Origin: a virus
Strand: one strand, 5' to 3'
DNA length: 22,825 bases
IMG/VR virus record: IMGVR_UViG_3300031703_000058
Span: 1-22,825 of that record
The notes below the pieces were generated by a model. The model saw only the letters and a list, made by a program, of their open reading frames with translations, made no database searches and was not told where the DNA came from. Both the position numbers and the translations under genes were made by a program. The first letter of the stretch is position 1; the number at the start of each line of letters is the position of its first letter. Positions 6,787 through 11,843 of this stretch are shown piece after piece.

Positions 6787-7104
6787 TTAAAATGGCAAGC
6801 CATCATCTTCAACTTTTTTGTTTGGTATTGCGCTTTCAAAAGATTGTGTTTCTTCACGTTCTGCAACTTGAATTTTGCCGTCTGAAACCCAAACGACCTT
6901 ACCATTACCCAAATATGTTTTTTGCATTTTGGCCTCACGTTGTTCTTTGCTTTGGCTATCTACAATTGCTACATTATTTCCGTATCTTGTTTCATCTTGT
7001 AATACGATACTAAAATTATAAAAAACGGCATTATCGCGGCCTTTTACGAATTTTTCCTTTGGGAGTTTATCTACCCTAATACTTGCATTAATTATTGCAC
7101 TCAT
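6787..7104 (-). CDS. Single-stranded DNA-binding protein-like
   Basis: A 105-aa protein that probably coats ssDNA in replication and annealing. INASIRVDKLPKEKF, FYNFSIVLQDET, NNVAIVDSQSKEQ and VVWVSDGKIQVAE give an OB-fold-like strand pattern. The C-terminus ends in an acidic stretch and DDGLPF, the tail by which SSB proteins hold partner enzymes. It is not a close copy of bacterial SSB but of a small phage type. The gene is followed by a strong terminator, fitting a protein needed in large amounts. Confidence 0.78.
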   Translation of the reverse strand: MSAIINASIRVDKLPKEKFVKGRDNAVFYNFSIVLQDETRYGNNVAIVDSQSKEQREAKMQKTYLGNGKVVWVSDGKIQVAEREETQSFESAIPNKKVEDDGLPF

Positions 7105-7140
7105 TGTTTATATATATTTATTGATTAATATTCTATTTGT

Positions 7141-7275
7141 TTAGTTTTTCTCATTTTCTAAAATTTCTATATTTTTTTTAACTGAATAACCATTAAGTCT
7201 TAAAAGATTTTTAGCCTTTATAACCTCTCTTTGTTTTATTCGGTAGTGCTCGAATATTTCGTTGCTTATTGCCAT
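7141..7275 (-). CDS. Small hypothetical protein (44 aa)
   Basis: A 44-residue ORF starting MAISNEIFEHYRIKQREVIK, with KAKNLLRLNGYSV following. The (V/I)IKAKxLLxxNGY signature looks like a tiny conserved phage protein, often C-terminally extended, of unknown role. It lies between the Rad52-like and SSB-like genes, 12 nt after the former. It may be an accessory factor of annealing or SSB. Confidence 0.6.
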   Translation of the reverse strand: MAISNEIFEHYRIKQREVIKAKNLLRLNGYSVKKNIEILENEKN

Positions 7276-7287
7276 AGTGTTTTTTAT

Positions 7288-7821
7288 TTATTTTGTTTTA
7301 AATTGGCCATGCTTAAATCTAACTTTGCCTTTATGATCTTTACAAGCCAAAGCAATTAATTTATTGCCATCAAATTGACTAGCCCATTTCCATTGCTTTA
7401 ATTTAAGTTCATAGGTTTGTTTTGCGCGGCCCCCCTCTATTTTAAATTCGTTTGATTCTAGTTTAATCTGTATAACCGGATAATCATACAATTCAATACC
7501 AATACCCAAATTAAAACAAGCGCGTTTAAAACTATCACTTGCTAAACCTTTTTGGCTATCGGCTTGGCTTTCGGTTCCGGTATCTTCTTTTGATACCCAA
7601 TGTTTGTTTTCTTGGTCCCAAATTGATACAATACAATTTTTATTGTCCCTTGTGTGTTCGCGCTTCCAACCAAGGACCCCACAAACTTCATTAAGTCTTT
7701 TGATGTCTACCCTTGCATCTTTATATGCTAAAATGGTAGCATAACCACCTTTGTTTATAGATTGTACCCTAAAGTCAATATCTTGTATTTCTAAAGGTTT
7801 TGATAAATTGTTTAATTCCAT
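7288..7821 (-). CDS. Rad52/22-like single-strand annealing protein
   Basis: A 177-aa recombinase that likely anneals complementary ssDNA. DFRVQSINKGGYATILAYKD at the N-terminus and, at 78-112, SKEDTGTESQADSQKGLASD with KRACFNLGIGIELY match the Rad52-family core (the EDxGxG...KGxxxDAxKRA signature of Sak-like phage proteins). It lacks the C-terminal tail of eukaryotic Rad52, as usual for phage versions. Neighbouring SSB, exonuclease and NinG-like genes fit a phage recombination set. Its leader, AAACAATAACAGA before the ATG, resembles those of the genes at 8106 and 4134. Confidence 0.82.
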   Translation of the reverse strand: MELNNLSKPLEIQDIDFRVQSINKGGYATILAYKDARVDIKRLNEVCGVLGWKREHTRDNKNCIVSIWDQENKHWVSKEDTGTESQADSQKGLASDSFKRACFNLGIGIELYDYPVIQIKLESNEFKIEGGRAKQTYELKLKQWKWASQFDGNKLIALACKDHKGKVRFKHGQFKTK

Positions 7822-7825
7822 TCTG

Positions 7826-7957
7826 TTATTGTTTATATAATTGTGATACTTCTATTTTTGCTTTTAGTTCTTCTATCTTATTACACAAAGCTTCTATTCT
7901 AAATGTATACTCGTCAAATTTAGTTTGGGCGGTTTCTTGTGAAAAGTTATTTACCAT
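7826..7957 (-). CDS. Small helical hypothetical protein (43 aa)
   Basis: A 43-residue ORF starting MVNNFSQETAQTKFDEYTFR and ending with a heptad-like helix (LCNKIEELKAKIEVSQLYK). The ATG overlaps the previous stop as TAATG, and the stop is 4 nt from the Rad52-like start. It may be a short coiled-coil partner protein. No family recognised. Confidence 0.55.
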   Translation of the reverse strand: MVNNFSQETAQTKFDEYTFRIEALCNKIEELKAKIEVSQLYKQ

Positions 7958-8106
7958 TATTGTATGTTGTATAAGGTTGACTTTAATACATCTAAATTTT
8001 CTTTAATTCTAATTTGCTCAAAAGGCTCATCAAGTAAAATTGCCCTTTTTAACTCTAATTCAAATTTTTTAATCTTGCTTTTTAAATCATGTTTTTGTGT
8101 TATCAT
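7957..8106 (-). CDS. Small helical hypothetical protein (49 aa)
   Basis: A 49-residue ORF starting MITQKHDLKSKIKKFELELK, helical throughout, ending YNIQ. It is coupled by TAATG to the next small gene. Its leader (AACTAAACAAAAAACAGA just before ATG) is nearly identical to that of the 115-aa gene at 4134. Function unknown. Confidence 0.55.
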   Translation of the reverse strand: MITQKHDLKSKIKKFELELKRAILLDEPFEQIRIKENLDVLKSTLYNIQ

Positions 8107-8122
8107 TCTGTTTTTTGTTTAG

Positions 8123-8308
8123 TTAGTTTTTAATTTTGTTTTCCATTACGGCATCAATTATTTCTTGTCTTTCAAATAAAAGTAATCTATTAAATCTATA
8201 AGGTTTTAATTTTTCGGCTTTTATTAAATTAGCTATTGTCCCAACCGAACATCTTAAAAATTCGGCGGCTTCTTTTGTATTAAAAAAAATAGGGGGTTCT
8301 TTTTCCAT
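8123..8308 (-). CDS. Excisionase/MerR-like HTH protein (61 aa)
   Basis: Small DNA-binding protein: FFNTKEAAEFLRCSVGTIAN, then LIKAEKLKPYRFNRLLLFER with a basic wing. This is the HTH_17 (excisionase/MerR winged-helix) layout, in which helix 2 and the following beta hairpin bind DNA. It is the first gene after the early promoter (8336-8365), so a regulator of the early operon is more likely than an excisionase; no integrase lies in the window. Confidence 0.78.
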   Translation of the reverse strand: MEKEPPIFFNTKEAAEFLRCSVGTIANLIKAEKLKPYRFNRLLLFERQEIIDAVMENKIKN

Positions 8309-8335
8309 TTATAAGTATTAAATATTAATAATACC

Positions 8336-8365
8336 CAAAGATAGATAAAAAAAAGTAATAAACAA
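8336..8365 (-). promoter_or_regulatory. Bacteroidota-type promoter of the early operon
   Basis: On the minus strand a TTG (8365-8363, inside a T-rich tract) and TATCTTTG (8343-8336) are separated by 19 nt, an exact fit to the Bacteroidota primary sigma consensus TTG-N(17-23)-TAnnTTTG. Transcription would start near 8328, leaving a leader of about 20 nt before the ATG at 8308. The -33 TTG overlaps the T-run of the terminator just upstream. Confidence 0.7.
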
Positions 8366-8405
8366 AAAAAAGAGCTAAACGGCTAATTAAACCTTTTAAC
8401 TCTTT
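8364..8405 (-). terminator. Strong intrinsic terminator after the NinG-like gene
   Basis: On the minus strand AAAGAGTTAAA (8405-8395) pairs with TTTAGCTCTTT (8379-8369), 11 pairs with one G-U, and the stem continues after one mismatch with GGT/GCC around a TTAATTA loop. A run of eight T follows (8371-8364, overlapping the stem end). It separates the late and early blocks. Confidence 0.85.
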
Positions 8406-8433
8406 AATTATCTAATAACTAAAACAGAATAGA

Positions 8434-8464
8434 CAAATATAAGTTAATTCATTTTATCTACCAA
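8434..8464 (-). promoter_or_regulatory. Second promoter candidate inside the NinG-like gene end
   Basis: TTG (8464-8462), a 20-nt spacer and TATATTTG (8441-8434) also match the Bacteroidota consensus. Transcription would start near 8427 and meet the terminator within about 65 nt, so it could make a short RNA or need antitermination. A chance match is possible in DNA this A/T-rich. Confidence 0.4.
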
Positions 8465-8857
8465 TTGTTTGTAATGAATTATTTTGTCATTTAATTCATC
8501 GGTACTAAATTTTACAATTTGTTTAGATTTTACAAATAATTCTTCGGCGGTACCATCACCAAATTTTTCATCTAATTTTTTACTAAAAATAAATTGTCTA
8601 CCATAATTGTATACATTACAAGATACACATTGTGGCATGCAATTCAATATTTCCCATCTAGTAGAATAATTTTTCCTACTCATAAAATGGCCGCATTGCA
8701 TACCATCACCAAACCAATGGGTTTTTTTGTCACAAGTGAAACAAGAAACCATACCAAGATCATCAGCATATTTTAATCTAATAAATTGGCTAAATATAGC
8801 ATCTAGTTTTTTTACAATTTTACTTCGAGATATTTTTTTTGGTTTTTTAGTTGGCAT
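8444..8857 (-). CDS. ninG: NinG/Rap-like HNH recombination nuclease
   Basis: A 137-aa zinc-binding nuclease-like protein. LDAIFSQFIRLKYAD is the usual N-terminal helix, followed by CFTC (C39, C42), MQCGHFMSR (C55, H57), TRWEILNCMPQC and VSCN (C77, C80, N81), then KKLDEKFGDGTAEEL. This is the NinG (lambda Rap) order: zinc knuckle, GHF motif and CxxCN, with a G-x(3-6)-E-L tail. Rap is a structure-specific nuclease that acts on recombination joints, so it pairs well with the Rad52-like and FEN proteins. It stands after the lysis genes, separated by a 181-bp gap, and is followed by a strong terminator. Confidence 0.8.
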   Translation of the reverse strand: MPTKKPKKISRSKIVKKLDAIFSQFIRLKYADDLGMVSCFTCDKKTHWFGDGMQCGHFMSRKNYSTRWEILNCMPQCVSCNVYNYGRQFIFSKKLDEKFGDGTAEELFVKSKQIVKFSTDELNDKIIHYKQLVDKMN

Positions 8858-9038
8858 TTTTTAGGGCTTCAAAATAAAATTTTGTGTTTTTATATTTGTT
8901 AATTAAAATTATATATAATAACTTTACACTTTTTTATTACTTCAAGTATAGAAATATTAAATAAATAAACAAAAAAATACATCAAAATAAGAATAGAAAA
9001 ATATATAGTTTTTGGACCCTTAATATAAGCAAAAAATT
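8858..9038 (-). other. A/T-rich 181-bp gap without a clear gene
   Basis: Extremely A/T-rich spacer between the holin-like and NinG-like genes. It holds a 12-nt palindrome, ATTATATATAAT, at 8908-8919 and one 27-codon low-complexity frame that I do not accept. No good terminator or TTG/TAnnTTTG promoter was seen on the minus strand. It could still hold a promoter for a phage sigma factor. Confidence 0.4.
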
Positions 9039-9551
9039 CTATCTGTTTTTATTAAGTTGTTTTTCTTTATTTTTAGAACCAATAGATGAACCAAAAAAGA
9101 AGTTTATTACCTGTTGGCGTTCTTGCAATAAGGCCGTAGTTAAACCACCAATTGCCGAAGAAATAATTGCAATTAATGTTTTGTCTTCCATATATATCAC
9201 TACAAGTATTTCAATAATCAAGGCAATAAAAACTATCCACAAATTCCAAAAAATAACCCTTTTGGCTATGTTATCGGCCATTTGGTTTTCTACCTTATAC
9301 ATTTCACGCGCACCGGCGCGATCTTGGTAATCTAATTCAATAAGCTTATAGGCTTCTTTTTCTTGTTCGGGGCTTATACCATCATCTTTTTTTATTAGTG
9401 TCTTAACGGCCCCCAAAATATCACCGGTAGCCACATCACCAACCATACTAATGGCTTTTTCTAAAATATCGGACCGGCCAATTTCGCGAAGCCAATTGCC
9501 AACCCTTGTACCATCACCACCATTTTTTTTTAATTTTAGGTTTTTACTCAT
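9039..9551 (-). CDS. 3TM holin-like protein (GTA_holin_3TM type)
   Basis: A 170-aa membrane protein that probably forms the holes that release the endolysin. The soluble N-terminal half includes LELDYQDRAGAREMYK-like charged helices (SARExY signature). Two hydrophobic segments (about 99-118 VIFWNLWIVFIALIIEILVV and 124-141 TLIAIISSAIGGLTTALL) follow, then the family end QERQQVINFFFGSSIGSKNKE, whose FFFGSS patch may be the third membrane segment. It lies beside the one-TM protein and M15 peptidase in a lysis block. Start overlaps the previous stop as TAATG. Confidence 0.75.
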   Translation of the reverse strand: MSKNLKLKKNGGDGTRVGNWLREIGRSDILEKAISMVGDVATGDILGAVKTLIKKDDGISPEQEKEAYKLIELDYQDRAGAREMYKVENQMADNIAKRVIFWNLWIVFIALIIEILVVIYMEDKTLIAIISSAIGGLTTALLQERQQVINFFFGSSIGSKNKEKQLNKNR

Positions 9552-9703
9552 TACTTATTTTTTTTTCTTAAAATATACCATTTATTTAATGTGTATAATA
9601 TAGTAACCAATAAAAGAATGATTTTTAAAGCAACATCAATATTTGTCATTGAAAACAGAAAAGTACCTAAATTAATAAAAAGGGTTTTATAGTCTTGGTC
9701 CAT
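9551..9703 (-). CDS. Small one-TM lysis-block protein (50 aa)
   Basis: A 50-residue protein starting MDQDYKTLFINLGTFLFSMT, with a hydrophobic segment at about 22-40 (VALKIILLLVTILYTL) and a basic end (RKKNK), so N-out/C-in is likely. It sits between the M15 peptidase (4-nt gap) and the 3TM holin-like gene (TAATG overlap), which suggests an accessory holin, antiholin or pinholin. No family assigned. Confidence 0.65.
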   Translation of the reverse strand: MDQDYKTLFINLGTFLFSMTNIDVALKIILLLVTILYTLNKWYILRKKNK

Positions 9704-9707
9704 TTTT

Positions 9708-10187
9708 TTATTCGGTGTAAAAAGTGTATAAACCTTTTTTTCTTGTTATTAAAGCTTGTTTTCTATTTTTACCTTTGTTAAAAGATATGTGAACCCAATG
9801 TGGTTCAAATTTACCATACTCCCAAATAATTTGATCATAGTCTAAATTTTCGCGTACCCAATCAAATATTTCTTTATTTGTTTTACCCCCCATATTTGTA
9901 ATATCAAAAGCTTTTCCATCTAAATGGCTGCTAGTAAAAGACCCTCCAAGACTAGAATTAAGTTCTTTTGACCTAAACATACTATTAATTTTTATTGGTT
10001 CACCTACCCATTTTCGTATCGGTTCAAAAACTTCTTTTGCAAGTTCTACCATATTTTTAATTTGCTCTTTGGTAGGTACGTTTTTTATGTCATTACGCTT
10101 TGCATGGTTTGATTTTATGGCTTCCCTATATGAAATATGTTCACTTATGTTTTTAGGGTTTTTATTTGTCTTTTTTGTAGCTTCCAT
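9708..10187 (-). CDS. Peptidase M15 endolysin
   Basis: A 159-aa peptidoglycan peptidase (M15_3/VanY-like). Zinc ligands appear in order: H88 and D95 in SSHLDGKAFDI, and H133 in HWVHISF; SMFRSKELNSSLGG (about 69-82) is the usual substrate loop. No signal peptide or membrane segment, so export would depend on the neighbouring holin-like proteins. The first 40 residues are Lys/Asn-rich and look disordered. It likely cuts peptide cross-links in the host wall for lysis. The start lies within the end of the 74-aa gene (26-nt overlap). Confidence 0.88.
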   Translation of the reverse strand: MEATKKTNKNPKNISEHISYREAIKSNHAKRNDIKNVPTKEQIKNMVELAKEVFEPIRKWVGEPIKINSMFRSKELNSSLGGSFTSSHLDGKAFDITNMGGKTNKEIFDWVRENLDYDQIIWEYGKFEPHWVHISFNKGKNRKQALITRKKGLYTFYTE

Positions 10188-10386
10188 CTTTTAAATCTAT
10201 TATAATTGGTCCATACTTTTTTTCAATTTCTTTTTTAAAATTCTCACTCTTTACATTATTTTCTGCGAACATGTGCGACAAAGTATGTATTTGAGTTTGC
10301 AATAAACCAATATCATGTAATATTGCTAATTTTTTTTGTTCAAATTCTTGAAATGCTTTTAATTCCTTTTTTGATAGTTTGCTCAT
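10162..10386 (-). CDS. Small coiled-coil hypothetical protein (74 aa)
   Basis: Lys/Glu-rich helix-forming N-terminal 55 residues (KELKAFQEFEQKKLAILHDI...) end in KKYGPIIIDLKDGSYKKD. The YGxxxIDLxxGxY end resembles tiny phage proteins of unknown role found near structural and lysis genes. No signal peptide or lipobox, so a spanin is unlikely. It lies 4 nt after the adhesin-like gene. Confidence 0.65.
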   Translation of the reverse strand: MSKLSKKELKAFQEFEQKKLAILHDIGLLQTQIHTLSHMFAENNVKSENFKKEIEKKYGPIIIDLKDGSYKKDK

Positions 10387-10390
10387 TTTA

Positions 10391-11248
10391 TTATAGGTAA
10401 TAATTCATAATATTTTCCGTTACTTCTTCTTGGTTTAGGCTTAAATCTTTGTATAGTATAAATTCAGCTATAAACATTTCGGTTGTATTTCCCAACATAA
10501 AATTAATTGGCGATGTCAAGGCACCGGGTACACTATATAAATTAATTAATGCCGGGTCACTCTCAAATTCGCGAAAAAAACCATCTTCACCGGTATAAGA
10601 AATACCATTTTGTATAATTTTTGAATAAATTGATTTAAAACTATTTCTCTCGCCCGGTTCCCTACTTGGTAATAATTGAATAAGTGGCCTACCGGGTGGC
10701 CTACCAACATCTTTTAAAATATTATATTCCAATTGGCCGGGTTCTTGCCTTGGGCTATAAGATGATACATTATAAGATTGTAAACTATTAAATCTTGGGC
10801 GAAATTCGGTTATTAATGATAGTTGTGTTTGATTTGCAAAATATATTGTTGGTTTTCTATTTTGAAAAAACATTATTTTATCCTTAATTATATATGGCGC
10901 GTTAAAAGGATCTGCTGTTAAAGTTTCATTACTACCACCGGCTTGGTCATACCATTTAACGACCCTTAATGTGGTTCCGAATGGTAATAAATCTGTTTCG
11001 TTTATTTGTGTTTCTAGTAAGTCAAAAGTTTCTAGTTCTTTATTTATAACTTGTATTACATATTGCTCGGGGTTACTTGTAAGGTTTCTTAAAGAATAGC
11101 CGCTTTCGGGTTCACCAAATTTTTCAATAAAAGATTTTTCTCTCGGTATTTCACAACTAGCATAAGGCTTATAAACAAGGCCCCAATTTACGTCATTGTC
11201 ACATACACCCGATCCCCACCAACTTTTTGAATATATTTCATTTGCCAT
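10391..11248 (-). CDS. LamG/arabinofuranosidase-like virion adhesin
   Basis: A 285-aa protein, probably a receptor-binding or decoration component. GYSLRNLTSNPEQYVIQV, then VVKWYDQAGGSNETL, and KPTIYFANQTQL follow the order AYSLRxL...VxxWYDQSGxxNxxxQ...KPxIxF of a concanavalin-like arabinofuranosidase/LamG fold often attached to phage tail fibres. The C-terminus FILYKDLSLNQEEVTENIMNYY matches the closing (S/Y)...IExNINxYY element of the same fold. There is a Pro/Arg-rich insert at about 188-206. It may bind host glycans; catalytic acids cannot be assigned. It lies between the head connector and the lysis block, away from the tail genes. Confidence 0.6.
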   Translation of the reverse strand: MANEIYSKSWWGSGVCDNDVNWGLVYKPYASCEIPREKSFIEKFGEPESGYSLRNLTSNPEQYVIQVINKELETFDLLETQINETDLLPFGTTLRVVKWYDQAGGSNETLTADPFNAPYIIKDKIMFFQNRKPTIYFANQTQLSLITEFRPRFNSLQSYNVSSYSPRQEPGQLEYNILKDVGRPPGRPLIQLLPSREPGERNSFKSIYSKIIQNGISYTGEDGFFREFESDPALINLYSVPGALTSPINFMLGNTTEMFIAEFILYKDLSLNQEEVTENIMNYYL

Positions 11249-11318
11249 TTTTTATTTTTTTATTTTTTAAAAACAATTTTAGTTTTTCAATGTTTTTTGC
11301 TTTTGGTTTATAAGTCAT
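11238..11318 (-). CDS. Possible microprotein (26 aa)
   Basis: A 26-codon frame (MTYKPKAKNIEKLKLFLKNK...) starting 9 nt after the connector stop and overlapping the adhesin start by 11 nt. It is nearly all Lys/Asn/Leu, so chance is possible; spacing alone supports it. Confidence 0.3.
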   Translation of the reverse strand: MTYKPKAKNIEKLKLFLKNKKIKNGK

Positions 11319-11327
11319 TTTTACAAA

Positions 11328-11837
11328 TTAAAGTACCCAACCATTAAATAGACTATCATTAGATGGTGAAATATCATCATTTTTTGAGTTATTATACTCG
11401 GGGTATGTAGATGAATTATATCTCATAAAGTCAATAAATCGCCTTGAATACCATTCGGCATTTGTACGCGCTTTTTCAACTAAAAAATCAATTTCAGATT
11501 TATCTACGCTTTGAGAATTTTCGGCTTGATGCTTGTATACGCCCCCATTAGCAATAGTATATGCACAAAATGGGTAGAAATTCGCTTGGCCAAACCAAAT
11601 TAGCATACTTACAATATGGTCGTTTAATAATGTTTTCCATCTTGCATTGGCCGGCAAATCAATTCCGGCTACAATTGCAGCCGTTAAACCATCATACATT
11701 GGGGTACCAATTATTTCTTGCACATCAATTTCTTGCGCGATTTTGATATGCTGCAAAAGTTTTGAAGTATCCAAATTTCCGTCAATAATTGAGTTTCTTA
11801 CTAGGTCGGTTCTATTTATAAAAAGTATTGTAGCCAT
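11328..11837 (-). CDS. Head-tail connector/adaptor (DUF6712-like)
   Basis: A 169-aa protein expected to sit under the portal. The N-terminus LFINRTDLVRNSIIDGNLDT is followed by LLQHIKIAQEIDVQEIIGTP, a pattern I recognise from DUF6712 head-tail adaptors of Bacteroidota phages (IxxAQ..xIQxxLG). The rest is helical, with many aromatic residues. It lies 6 nt after the portal gene, the usual place for a connector. The end is Ser/Asn-rich. Confidence 0.7.
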   Translation of the reverse strand: MATILFINRTDLVRNSIIDGNLDTSKLLQHIKIAQEIDVQEIIGTPMYDGLTAAIVAGIDLPANARWKTLLNDHIVSMLIWFGQANFYPFCAYTIANGGVYKHQAENSQSVDKSEIDFLVEKARTNAEWYSRRFIDFMRYNSSTYPEYNNSKNDDISPSNDSLFNGWVL

Positions 11838-11843
11838 ATATTT

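Noticed and set aside
8891-8898. TATATTTG on the plus strand
   Set aside because: No TTG 17-23 nt upstream on that strand and no plus-strand gene to serve.
8899-8982. 27-codon minus-strand frame in the 181-bp gap
   Set aside because: Low-complexity Phe/Ile/Asn/Lys composition expected from A/T-rich DNA, and it is not coupled to its neighbours.
9233-9241. CTATCCACA, one mismatch from a DnaA box
   Set aside because: Inside the holin-like coding sequence with no A/T-rich repeat context; it shows that single near-matches arise by chance.
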